Source of the DNA: Apis mellifera | Lineage: Eukaryota; Arthropoda; Insecta; Hymenoptera; Apidae | Length of the DNA stretch: 64,000 bases | NCBI RefSeq assembly: GCF_003254395.2 | Contig: NC_037640.1 | Coordinates: 13,284,289-13,348,288 of the forward strand | Direction of reading: 5' to 3' | Part shown: positions 49,990-62,653 of the stretch, piece after piece | Position numbering within the stretch: position 1 is the stretch's first letter | Layout of the letters: each line of letters starts with the position of its first letter | The notes under the pieces: model-generated | The model's input: the letters and a program-made list of their open reading frames with translations, nothing else | Told to the model about the DNA's origin: nothing | The model's database searches: none | Position numbers and translations under genes: made by a program

Positions 49990-50260
49990 AGTCGGACGAC
50001 ACACGGCAATGACATTAATGTCACACGACACTGTGGACAGGATGTGGTTAATTCAGATCGGTCGTCATGTATGACTCATATTATACGCGTGTGTGCGATT
50101 CATCTCAAAGTGACAAAAAGAGAGAGGAGGTAACTACCAATAGTACAGTGATGTGAATCGCATACACGAGCTGTCACTGAGCACTAAGGTCACACACACG
50201 AGGTTTGACCTTAGCCCCCAATTTGTTTCTCGACGATCAAGTCGAGGAAATCGTTTTCAC
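49990..50260. promoter_or_regulatory. GC-richer palindromic island, candidate regulatory element
   Basis: An island richer in G/C than its flanks. It contains a perfect 14-bp palindrome tgacattaatgtca (50010-50023) and a 15-bp stem with one mismatch (cgtgtgtgcgattca at 50086-50101 against tgaatcgcatacacg at 50154-50168). It also has a perfect 9-bp inverted pair ctaaggtca / tgaccttag (50184-50192 and 50206-50214) whose arms contain the nuclear-receptor half-site AGGTCA. Function is inferred from structure only. Confidence 0.35.
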
Positions 50261-51941
50261 AGCCTTCTTTAATACAATAGCTTCATGACTATATTATACA
50301 GGTGTTTCAACGACAATTATTACAATGATTTTTCTTCATAAATTTGATTTATTAAAAATTTCAAAAATACTTAATATTTAATAATTGTCAAAAATCATTA
50401 AAATAAATGAGATCAATTATTTAATTTATAACAGAAATTTTTAAATTTAATGAAAATGTAATCTGTTTAAATCTGTTGTTAACATTATTTATATGTATTA
50501 AAGTAAAGAGCTCAAACTTAACCTATGAAATCTAATTAGCAATAATCTTAAGTGAAATAATAGATGAATAATCCGGAGAGAAACCACTTATTTTTGAAAG
50601 CCAATTGTATTAAGTCTGAGAAACGAACTGTAGATCGCGCCACTAAACTTTAATTACTTTCACCGTAAATTCTGCATTAATATTCTATTCCTTTTTTCGT
50701 ATTATTTAAAAAGAGATATAAATATTATTCTTTTTTTCTCGATAAAAATATGAAAAAATACAATCAAATTCAAAAAATATATTATTATTATATATATTAT
50801 ACTTATATTATATTTATTTTAAATAATATCATTTATATTATATCCAAATATAGTTTGCCACATTGAATAAATTTTATTAAATTCATTGCATATATATTTT
50901 AAAAAAAAATGTAATTTTGTAATAATCACAAAATATTTTTTTTTATTGTTAAATAATATTATAACATTATGACACCAATTTATATTACTTTGTAAAAAAA
51001 ATTTATTTTATACAATTACTTGAATTATGTAAAATTAATCGTTTTTAATAAATTAATAAAAATCAAATTTAGATTTTTGAAATTTTCGAATTTGAAAAAT
51101 AATTCTTTAAATGTATAATCTTTTAAAAAATAATTTTACTCATTAAGTATTAGTCATAATTTAAAGAACAAAGGAAGTATAACATTTGTAGGTGTAATTC
51201 AAATGTCAAATTACTACCGAGCATTGAAATCTTCATATGCGTCGGTTTAAACAGCCGAAAAAGCCTGTTCACTACTCGCATAAGTATTATTCACGTCTTT
51301 GTAACTTGAATACAACAGAGACAAAGAGATTGTATATAGGCGTGGCATATGAGAGAACATAGTTTTATCGTACCATTATTATAATAGTGTATGTTGTTAT
51401 TTTAAATTATCTAAAAAATTAATGAAATTTGAATTTTATAGAGTATAGATTAAAAAGAGATTCGATCAATCGTAATCATACGTAATATTTCTAGGAAAAT
51501 TCCCATGAAATTATCGCTTGGAGCATAACAACACCATGGAACCAACACACTGATGACGATGGATTACACTACTATAGCATTTTATATACGTGTACAATCG
51601 ACACGTCATGGCAATGGACGGTTTGATGACGATGGTGGGGGCTTAAGGAGGGGCAGAGAGAAAGAGAAAGTGGCAAGAAAATAATAGAAGAGAACGAGAT
51701 GGAGAAGAAGTCTGCACGGACATAGCGTGTTCAGTCAACCTGGTGGCGCTGGACAACCAACTGTCGGCAGTGGAGAAACTGTTAGCCGACTTCGAAGAAC
51801 TCACAGTTCGGTGCAGGTGTTGTCGATCGTGTTGTTTCATTTTGGATTATATTACGTGCATTTGCCATAATTATAATTTCGAAAATCTGAAAACGTGACT
51901 AGTGCGTAAATCTTATATAAAGTCTTTCACTTGGGAACACA

Positions 51942-54900
51942 ATGGTCAGCAAGGATTCGAAAATGGTCACTCCGGAGATGGCAAATCCTTATCTTAAACC
52001 GCCGAGTATGTCAACCAGCCAGTCTTTAAAGACTTTTATTTACAATCGTGAAACTGGTGCCTTTTTAGGCAGAACAGCTAGTAGTTGGGGTAAGTTGGAA
52101 TATCTCATCGATGATTAATCGAAATTTGAATTGATCATTCGCTTAACTTTGAATTAAAATCCAAGCAATAATCAATTGATTCTTCTAATCGATGCTTTGA
52201 GAGCATTTCAATTTTATATACGAATTAATATATACGAATGAATATACATATTTAACAAATATAAGAAATATATATTTCATAAAGTCTATAATAAATAATT
52301 TTCAATAAATGTGTAAACAACGTTGAATCAAAAGATTTCAATAATATATTATATTTATTTTATTTTATTATCGTTGTTAAATTAAATATTATAGAATATT
52401 AATTAATAAAAATGCGACTTTTTAAAAATACTTTTTTACGTATAATCAATATAATTAGTATATAATCAGTATATAATATAATTTATATATTATATTATTA
52501 TTTTATTACTGATTATACAACAAAAGTATATAATTATTTATATATTATATTATGCTTATATATTGTATTATATTTATACTTTTATTTAACTTTACAAAAA
52601 AAATCTTGAGAAAGGAAGGAACTAACCTATCTCCATATGAACTATTTTCTAGGTAGGTGAATAAAAATAGCGGATAAGAATATAAATAGCGAATTTGTAT
52701 TTTGATTGCTACTTCGATTAATTAATAGATACATATTTTATTTTATTTTATTTTATGAATATAAAAAATTAAAAAATTTAGCTTGTATGAATTAATAGAA
52801 GATTAAAAAATTTTAATTCGGATAGAGAAAAGTGGCGTCTCTTTCGGAGATTTAATAGTTTTAGAGAATTTATTCTATTTATGTTTATATATAATTTTTA
52901 TACAAAAAAGAAATTTATTTTATATTTGTTTTCGATAAAAAGAAATATATCTACTTAAAATTTAATTTGTAGTACAATTGAAAATCTATTTAGTTCTATT
53001 CTTGACATTGAAAACTTGAGGTAATTAATTAAATTATGCATCTTGTTTTTATATATCTTTTTGCGTAATGTACATTGCATATATTTTTTCATGATATCAC
53101 TAGAAATAAAAAATGCATGTAATATTCATAGTCTCCATGTAAATATTTTTTCTTTGCATGAATATATATATATTAATATAATTTATGTATCTATGTATCT
53201 ATATATACATACAGAAAATTTACTTTAAAAAAAGGCTAATATTATAAACTAATTTTTTAATACTATGAATTTGCACTATTTTAATTTTTTAATTTATTTT
53301 TCTACAAATATTCAATGTTATATAAAATATATCAAATAAATAATTAATTAAATCTGTCTCAGGAATTTTTTAACTATAAGTAATATTATAATTTATTTTT
53401 CTATAATAATGATTCTATTAATAAAAATTATAATTTTATTATAATGACTTATTTCATATTAGTTATTCTCAATTTATTTTTTTCATTTATCTTTTTATAT
53501 ATAAATATTTTATATTTTATATTTATATGTTTATCTTTCTATCATTTACAACATGATAGAACATGAAAAATTTATGTTATATTATTTATATACATCAATT
53601 ATTACGTTGTTATGGCAACAACTTAAAAAACACACCCTATGAGAGGGTGTAGAACAGCATATAATATTGGACATCACGTTGAAAAGGAATATTATGTGTA
53701 ATGTTATATTGACAATTAATATTGCTAATATTTAATTTTTAATACAATTTCATTCACATTTATTTTAATAGTTTTTACAAGCAAATAATATAGCTATAGA
53801 TTTATATCCAGATTTCACCAATCATTCATTTTAATAATAATATAACTTTTATTCATTGCATTAATTAAAAAGTTGCTCTTGATGAATGTTAAATAAAAAT
53901 TTATTAAAAAAAAAATATAAATGACTTCGTACATAAATTTATCTTAATGCATCAACGTGGTTGGTCTCGTTGAAAAATAATCCCTAGAATATCACGTTAC
54001 GATTAGTCGAACATGTGCGTGCGCATGGGTGCGTATGTTTCCAACTATTTCAATAGTAAATAGAAGACTTACAAAAATGCATAGGAAGGTGGTGAGAATC
54101 GTGAGATTACATCTTCTTTTTGGTTTAATTAGCTCAGAAGCCTATCGCAGTTGTACAATTTTTTTGCAAATTGCATTCATCGTTCGAATACAATACTTCG
54201 ATTTCGATCCTAACCTTGAAATTGGCTGATTATCCTTACATCGTTTCCCGGTACTTTTCAACGTCAGATATACTTCGTTTTGATGTTAATTAAGCGGAAT
54301 GGGAGAAGAAACTTGCACACGTGTTTATCTTTTCGATTGATTTAGTCAAAATAATGGATAATGACAGGGAAAGAAGGGAAAAAAGAGGGAAAGAAGGAAA
54401 AGAGAGAAAAAGACGGAAGCGCGAACCGCGGCTAATTCGCGGTGGACACAACGGTTTGCTCGGTTGAATGGCAATTGTTAAACTTCCTTTAGCGCAAACG
54501 CGTACAACGAGGTCAATTGGCGTTAAATGGAGGCATTACGGCATTATGTAACTTAGGGCCATTCCGAAGGGTACACCCACGCGACCATACATGTCATAGC
54601 TTTCGTTCGCCATCTGCCGAAAATTTATAAAATTATAATCGCGTAAGAATAATAACCTTGCTCTTCGCTCGATTCTTCATCATTTTTTTTTTAATTTTTA
54701 AAAATGGAATTGCATGAATAAAAAAGTTTGTGAAGCAGGTATGTATACGATGATAATAAACTACATTATCCAGCGATCTGTTTTAAATTTGAATCCAAGT
54801 GTTAAGATGACAATTTTTTTTCGATAAATGTTTTTAAATACACGCAAGTATATATATATATTCTCATCCTTCCGCAGAGTATATATGATATCGCGAATAT

Positions 54901-56995
54901 CGCATTGCGCGCATCCATAGCTGTAATACAATACAGTAGTTAACTGTCAAGATTCCGCTTATTGCCTTTCTTTCTTTGTAAAGCTAATTTGCCCGATTAA
55001 TCAAAAAAATTGATCAATATAAAATTCGACACGATTTGAAAAATGAAGTTATTTATTCAACATAATAATAGAAAATTCTTCTCCATTCTTGGATAATTCT
55101 CTCTAAAATAATATGTTTGCGATAATGAAAATTATCGATATCGTATACGTGTAATTTTCGTAAGTTTTTAAAAGTTTATTATTAGAAAAAAATCTGCGGC
55201 AATGTAAAAAAAAATGTCGAGAATTAATCTCAATGATTTTTTACGATACGATGACGTCTGGCAGATCTAATGGAATTAATCGGCGCGTGGTGGTACGCTA
55301 TGTAATATAGGTTAATTACATTAATCGCTGCCTCAATTCAAAGAAAGATTCAAGCGTGTGGTCAAGTGGAACAATTCAATTATGTACCGATTCAATGTCT
55401 CGCAAGGTCGCTTCTCGGATTCCATTCTCCGCTAAAATGACCTCTTGAGTAACGCTCTGGCGGCAAGAACTTTAACCTTTTTGCCACTATCAAATTATTA
55501 TCGAATTGTTATCGTTTATTTTTTCATTAGATAAGTTTGAAAAACGGATTACGTTTTAATCTTTTGCCTGATGACAAATAACAACAATTTTCTATTTATT
55601 TGTGAATTTATAAGTTATTCTAATGATTTATCATTGAATTGTTTTTATTTTGATCACTTCACAAATTTGGAAGAAGAAATAAAATGTGACGAATAAAATG
55701 TTTTGCAGGTAAAATAGGATTGTTCTATTTGATATTTTACGGGGTGCTAGCCGCACTGGTTGCAATTTGTTTTTGGGGTTTTTTTCAAACGTTAGATCCA
55801 AGGATACCAAGATGGCAACTAGAACGTTCGATAATTGGGACAAATCCTGGTAAATTATATATTTTACTATATATTTTTTACTATATATAATATTTTAATA
55901 TATTATATTTATTATATATACATATTTCGTTATGAATATTTTATATTTATTTTATTTTTTTATTCGCAGGATTAGGATTTAGACCACAACCGCCATTAGA
56001 AAATGTGGAGAGTACGTTAATTTGGTACAGAGGAACCGATAGCGAGAATTTTAAATATTGGATCGATTCTTTGGAATCGTTCTTAAAAGGTAGTACACAT
56101 CGGGATTACGCGAGAGGTTATGTTACGGTTACAGCTCGAGTAATGAGGAGAATTTAATTTTTACAGATTATATAACGCCAGGTTCGATTCCTGGTCTCGG
56201 TGCAAATATTAATAAATGTGATTACAATCAACCACCACCTCCAGGTAAAGTGTGCGACGTTGATGTTAAAAATTGGTATCCTTGTACTAAAGAGAATAAA
56301 TATAATTACCATAAATCCGCTCCATGTATATTTCTTAAACTTAACAAGGTAACTTGATTTTCTAAAAGTATATATATATATATGAAGTGATGAAAGTTTT
56401 TGACACTAGTAGTAGAGTGTAGTTAAGAGTTGAGGTTAATGTTCGTCCGATATAATTTTCAGATATATGGTTGGAAACCAGAATTTTATAACGATACGAA
56501 TTCATTACCTCAAAACATGCCGATCGATCTCAAAGAGCACATCACTGGATTAAAAAATACTTACCAGCTTGACACAATTTGGGTATCTTGCGAGGGAGAG
56601 AATCCAGCAGATCAAGAAAATATAGGACCAATTGAATACATTCCACGAAGAGGATTTCCTGGTTATTTTTATCCTTTTGAAAATTCAGAGGGTTATCTCA
56701 GTCCTTTGGTAGCTATCCATTTCGTCCGTCCTCGCAGTAAGTGTTCAAAATAAATATATATATATATACAGAAATTAAGATGGGTTTTTATTCTGTTAAT
56801 ATTAAAGAATCGTGGTAATTTAAATAATTCTATGAATGCTTTTGCGTGGGGAAAAAAGGATAATCTGAAAAAAAAATATATTTTGTTACAGCTGGAATTT
56901 TAATAAACGTAGAGTGCAAGGCGTGGGCGAGAAACATAAAGCATAGCCGCCATGACAAAATGGGCGTAGTCCATTTCGAATTGATGATAGATTAA
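51942..56995 (+). CDS. nrv: Na+/K+-ATPase beta subunit, paralogue 2 (nervana-type)
   Basis: Six exons: 51942-52089, 55709-55849, 55970-56089, 56167-56348, 56463-56736 and 56892-56995 (969 bp, 322 residues). Same fold and role as paralogue 1: N-terminal cytoplasmic part ending FLGRTASSW, one membrane span (KIGLFYLIFYGVLAALVAIC), QTLDPRIPRWQLE, then the ectodomain with all six family Cys (KCDYN, VCDVD, YPCTK, APCIF, VSCEG, VECKA). The glycosylation site FYNDT is present and it ends VHFELMID. The acceptor of exon 2 (ttttgcag|GT) joins in phase 1 as in paralogue 1. Compared with paralogue 1 it has an extra intron at NP-G|LGFRP. Intron 1 is 3.6 kb with CpG-rich islands. A polyadenylation signal AATAAA near 57418 gives a short 3' UTR. 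It lies head-to-tail with paralogue 1, so a tandem duplicate is likely. Confidence 0.95.
53606..53619. promoter_or_regulatory. RFX-type X-box-like motif in intron 1 of paralogue 2
   Basis: gttgttatggcaac fits RYYNYY(N2)RRNRAC, with one strong half-site GGCAAC. Just downstream is a 7-bp hairpin acaccct / agggtgt (53632-53650). Candidate only, since the consensus is loose. Confidence 0.25.
54400..54610. promoter_or_regulatory. CpG-rich island inside intron 1 of paralogue 2
   Basis: A sharp rise in G/C and CpG within an AT-rich intron, with a 6-bp stem accgcg / cgcggt around gctaatt (near 54426-54444) and several CG-containing words. It could be an enhancer or an internal promoter giving an alternative first exon. 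A second, weaker patch lies at about 55260-55460. No splice donor next to a good coding start is evident. Confidence 0.3.
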
Positions 56996-59900
56996 CATCG
57001 TCTACGTTAACGTTTCTCTGGTCTCTCCTTTGTTAGCGTACAGAAATTCAAAGCGAATCTCACGTTTTTCTGACTCTTCCACATAGCTAAATAACTTTTA
57101 AAACGATTTACCAAGTCGTTAGAAATCGATGACCGCTGCCAAATGTGGAAGAAACTTTCGTCAAGTACAAAGTTAAATGGATTTTTGATGTTTGTACCAT
57201 TGAAAATCCGATATCTATTAAATTTCTACGTATCGAGGGAAAATATAAAATTTGAAACTTTTGTTTTACCGTTTCACGTTTACATCTTATTTTATCAGAT
57301 GAAAAAGAATGATTTCACGAAGAGAAAGAATATATATTTACTTTGTATATTTATTTTGTATGTGAAGACAATCTCTCATCTTATTCATAATTGTATATTT
57401 TACAATTAAATTTTAATAATAAATATAGACTATCGTTTTTTCTCGGTACTGTAGCTGAATATAATATTTCATATTTATATTATATTCTCAATTGTATAAT
57501 TAACTTATAATTAATGAATGCAGAAATTTTATCTTACTTCAGATTCTTCAACTTCGGTACAAAAATTTTTTTCATCCTGCGTTAATTTTGATTCGAATAA
57601 TGACTTTTATAAATTGGATATATATTTTATAATAAATAATCGAGATCAATATTTGAAACAAATGAATAAATACAGTGTCTTACAAATATTCAGATATAAT
57701 TGGATAAAAATTGATTGCATGAAAAATGATGTAAGATTTAGATATAATTAATTACAAAATTGGTATTTTTTTCTTTATTATGAAAACTCGTTATATCTAT
57801 TGAAAATAGATCTCTTAATAAACAAAGTAACAGAGATAATATATATCTCTTATCTTTGTATATACATTATATATATATTGCTTCTGAAATATGTAAATGT
57901 ATTATAACTGTGTATACATATATTTTTATAGTTAAGACTATCTTCTTTTAAATTATCATTTTTATCATTTATTTAAAAAAAAAAAAATATTTTGAAAAGG
58001 AAATACTTAAAAATCTCTTTGCATCGATAAATAAATTCTTTAAGAAAATTTATTTCAGAAAATTTAAATTTTCACTATTCGTTATTCAATCTTAATAAAT
58101 TTATTTTACGTTTGTAATCTAAACATTTGCAACTTTGCAATTTTAATCGATCAGTGCATTTATTGTTCGAAATTGTAACGAGATTAATAAATTATTATTA
58201 TAGATATTTTTATAATGGCAAGTTATTGGCATTTATATTGATATTATTTTTCTGTATAATTAATAATCAATATTTTCTGAAGTTCATTAAATTTTTGTAT
58301 AATCTTTAAAAATATTTCAAATGTCTTAATTCTTTAAAAACATTATAAATGAAGATACAAATATTTTAGGAATATCAGATGAATATATTTGTAAATATAT
58401 TTTAAAATAATATATTTGTAAATATATTATACTATTATTATTATTATATTTTTAACATCAGATTGATACAAAAATATACATTTCGTTTATTATTGTTTCT
58501 TTTATATATAAATTAATTTGAATTTTAAATTGCAAATAAATCGTTTTTGAAAATGGTTTGAAAATTAAATTAGCATACTCGAATAAATGATTTATAGAAT
58601 ATAATTTATATTATATTAATGCAAATTAAATGCGAATATCACAAAATTAAATAATATAGTTACAATATATGTATATCAAAATCAAAAATCTAAAAATTTC
58701 TTGTTTCTTATTTTGAAAATATTTCAATTGAGCTAAAAAAATAAAATATCGTTTTATAGAAGAAAAAACATTAATTTTTTTTCTGAAACGCCTTAAATAA
58801 ATATAATCAATTTTATAATTTTCTTTATTATATCAAGTATATATGTATTATCATGTATTTGTCTTATTTATTGCAAATCATGTCGTTTATTAAAATCAAA
58901 TTTATTCTTAATATAGCTGCAGTTAAGTTAATTTTTTTTAGTAAAAAAAATTGGAAGAATTTTTTTTAAATCCGTAATTAACCGTAAATAAATTCTATGA
59001 TTGTTTATTTGATTATTACTTTTTTTTTTTTTATAATCTCTGCATATAAAAATTTTCGATTAATTTAGCGAAATAGAATTATAGAATATTTTTAACTTTA
59101 TATTATTGTTATCTAGAATTTGTTTACTTTTTAAAATTATTTTTATTTGTATAGTGAGGTACATAATTATTTTTGTCAACTTAAACTACTTTTCAAACAT
59201 TATTTTGTTTGAGAGTACTATAAATGACATAAGTACATCAATTTAATAAGTACCTATATCTAAGTATAATATATCAAGTTATATGTATATCATTTTGAAT
59301 ACTACAGTTTTTAGATCCCAAAAGACTCTTTGATTTTTTTTCTCAACTTTTGAATAAATTTGATCATCTGTTTATATACAAACGTGCTGTTAGTAATATT
59401 TAATTAATAATTTCAAGCGAAAGAGAAAATATTTATTTACTATTGTAAATTTTATATATATACACATGTATATATATCCAATAATGATTATAATAAAAAT
59501 ATTGGTGAAAAAATTAATAAATACTTGATTATTTTCAAATATAAAATTTTTTGTCTTTAGATTTATTATTCTAGTTTAAAGAACAAATTTAATAGTATAT
59601 AATTCACATTTCACATGTATGTTTTTCTTTTTTTTTTCATAAACAAATAACTTGCAATAAAATAATTGTTCGTCGATGAAATTATGCGTATTATTTAAAT
59701 AAAAATTAAAAAAATTGATTCCAAATTTTTATATCATTTTACTTAAAAATTTACTCATTACTTAGAAATTATTTGTTTGCAATATATATATATGTATGTA
59801 ATCCCATATAAATAATCAACATTAAAAAAATAACAAAGTAATAACATATTTTTTTTTTGCTATTTATCATAATAAATCACAAGAAAAAAAAAATGAAAGA

Positions 59901-60586
59901 AATTGATATTTTGTATATATTACATATATGCATTCTTTCTTATATTATGATTATGTTTAATCGTGTATTTATATTATAAACATTATTAAATTTGTATAAT
60001 TTCGTTGAATCGTGAATTTTGTACGTCTAAATCATACTTTCTCTTTTGTTGGAATTTTTTAATAACGAAGAACAAACTTTCCACAGACTATTTGAAATAT
60101 TAGTTTGTATAATAAGTACCAGTATACTATACATATATATTTTTTTTTACCTCCTAAAATACGTAAACAAGACATTTATTACTTTAATGTTATTCAATGA
60201 TAATGTCTTATATTTTGACTTTTATAATTATAATAAGTGCCAATGATTGATAATTATTTTATTTTACAGCAATTTTCGCCAACATTTAACAATAAACACA
60301 ATCACGAAATCGAAACAGTTTCATGGTGAATTCAATGGATTCGAGTAAACATCATTTTCTGACTTTTACGTCTAATCTTATTACGTCTTTAATTTTTTTA
60401 TGGACCTATTAAAAAAGCGAATATGTTTATATTTATTTCTCGTTTACCAAAAGTTTCGTTGATTGTTTTTTTTTTTTTTTCTTCAAATTTACCACTAACT
60501 TTCGTTCCCGTTGTCCACATTATTCTGCAGATATTTTTGCATCCGAAGGTACAAGATTTTATTTCTATACAGAGATGAAATAACTA
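56996..60586. other. Convergent spacer between beta-subunit genes 2 and 3
   Basis: 3.6 kb of AT-rich DNA between converging genes. The first 430 bp is the probable 3' UTR of paralogue 2. For paralogue 3 (minus strand) TTTATT at 60558-60563 could be a polyadenylation signal only about 25 bases after the stop, with more further left. Open frames of 60-90 codons (for example 57143-57409) have no recognisable domain. Confidence 0.55.
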
Positions 60587-62653
60587 TCATTCATCGATCA
60601 TAAGTTCAAAATGTACCATGCCATGCTGTTGATTCTGTGACGTCATATATTTTATATTCTTTGCCCAAGCTCGACATTCCACATTGATTATTTTATTTCC
60701 TGAAAAATGATTGGTAATTTTTAATTCAATCTTTCCCTCGTTGCAAATAATAAAATATTACATCTTTATAAGATTATAAATTTCAAATTCCTTGTAAAAA
60801 GTTTCCAGTTAATATTCACAAATATAAATTTAATTCTTTCTAATAATTTGTTATGAGTACTATGATGTATCGATTAACGAAGCCAAGACATTGTGCATGT
60901 AAAATTTTTAAAATTGTTTACTCGATAACACCGTGGTAATCGCGTTGTAACGCTCTGGATTTTATTAGCCTCAGCTTTGGATTCTATTATTTGCTTATTT
61001 ACAAATCGATCAAAGAAATTTAATTCACATACTTGCCGGCCGAAGGAAATGCACGGCAACGACAGGGCTTAAGTAACCAGGAATATTTTGATATGGATAA
61101 TAATATCCTGGAAATCCATGGTTCTCGGGATAATAATTCAATTCACCGATATCTTCGTTGTCATGAGGATTTGCACCTTTACAGGATACCCATACAGTGT
61201 TCAACTGTAAAAACAAAAAAAGAGAGTAATATATGCAAGTATATAAAAAATATAATATTTCTAAATTTTACTTTTTTCCTACTTCCTTAAATTACTTTCA
61301 TTTCAAAGTATATCTTTATGAAGATATTTCTTTAATATTATTTACAGAATTTCATTATTTATCTCAAGCAGTAACAATGTATACAACAATACTATCGTTA
61401 TCCGTTTTTAAATATAATTAACTGACCGACTAACTAACCCATGAACTGTTGGTAGATTTAATATGTTCGACAAGATCAGGCGGCATTTCGTTCGGTAAAT
61501 TTTCGGTGTCGTTGTAATATTCTGGTATCCAACCGTATATCTGAAAATTAAACATAATTGATAAACAAAAAAAAATAGACAAAAGAAAGAAAGTTAATAA
61601 TCAATAAAGTTATTATTAAGAATAAACAAAGTTTTGGCAGTCATGGCATACTCTATTCAATTTAATGAAGATGCATGGAGCAGAATTATTGAAACCATAT
61701 TGATGGCTGGGCGAGCAAGGGCCCCAGTTGTTCACCTCAACCGCGCAAACGTGTCCCGGCTTAACCGGCGTATTGTAATTACAAATTTGTTGATTTCTAC
61801 CACCGTTTGGCAACAACGATGAATTAATATATTCTAAAAAAAAAGAATAGGTGGTTAATGCAAAGATATTTTTTGCCCAGTGTTTAATTTGAAATGCATA
61901 GCACACGTATTGCATGATATAATAATAATTTACCTTCTAGAAACGTATCCAACAGTCCTGTCCATTTCTGCACGGAGCTAGGATCCGACGAACTATACCA
62001 AATTAAGGATCGTTCGTCGGCGTTGTTAGACATCGGTCGAAATCCTAAACCTATTTAAGCAAAAAAATATTTTATACTGATCGATCATATTTTATTTTTT
62101 ACGAAATGTATTTTCACTTATAATTTCATTTATATTTTCATCTATCTTAAACGTAGATTATATACATATATGTATAGTTAATGTCATTGATAGATATTGA
62201 TGAATCAATCAATTCATAATCATTTATCAAAACGCTGCAAAGATCATGCTTTTGTTCGCCTCTTAAATGAGCAATAATAATATATCACATTTTTAAATAG
62301 ATGGATAAAATTATATTTTTTAAAATATTTCTTACTTTTGCATGCTTACCATTTCTCGTTTACATTTCGAACTCGATAATATTCGGTTCTCACAATAAGC
62401 AGCATGATTCAATAGATGACGAGTTGTTAATTTTTCTTTTGTATAAATTAAATCGTTTATTTTATCTTATTTTATTTTTTTTCAATATATATATATATTA
62501 ATGTAAGTATACCTGGATTGGTTCCTATTAAACTTTCTTCGAGAATCCATCTTGGTTTTTCGTAATTTAGCGTAGCTAACAATCCTTTCATGCAAACAGC
62601 AAAGAGCAATGCCAACGCGCTGAAGAAGCAAGTATAGAATGCTCCAGTGATGG
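60587..62653 (-). CDS. Na+/K+-ATPase beta subunit, paralogue 3 (divergent; first exon outside window)
   Basis: Six exons on the minus strand: 62513-62653, 61934-62050, 61652-61833, 61439-61540, 61033-61204 and 60587-60699, giving 274 complete residues after a phase-1 join to an exon not found before 64000. The ectodomain is clearly a beta subunit: NPGLGFRPMS, LIWYSSSDP, all six Cys (ICNYN, VCAVE, GPCSP, APCIF, VSCKG, VECRA), YYNDT glycosylation site, GFPGYYYPY and VHFELMIDE. The membrane-span exon is unusual: ITGAFYTCFFSALALLFAVC lacks the aromatic FYxxFY pattern, and the following QTLDP..W is replaced by ATLNYEKPRW. The long ectodomain exon of the other paralogues is split by an extra intron at SSW|LNTVW. 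Expression or pump partnership may therefore differ. No stop or frameshift is seen, so it is probably functional. Confidence 0.9.

Larger units (their letters stand above)
48061..51941. other. Intergenic DNA between beta-subunit genes 1 and 2
   Basis: Mostly AT-rich and without genes. It contains a MITE-like inverted repeat (about 48957-49395, listed separately), a GC-richer palindrome-rich island (about 49990-50260) and, at the right end (about 51500-51941), the probable promoter and 5' UTR of the second beta-subunit gene. The short minus-strand frame 51643-51840 overlaps that promoter and shows no family. Confidence 0.6.

Noticed and set aside
56178..56194. ccaggttcgattcctgg resembles a tRNA T-arm
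   Set aside because: It lies inside exon 4 of beta-subunit paralogue 2 and encodes PGSIPG. No acceptor stem, D-arm or anticodon arm surrounds it.
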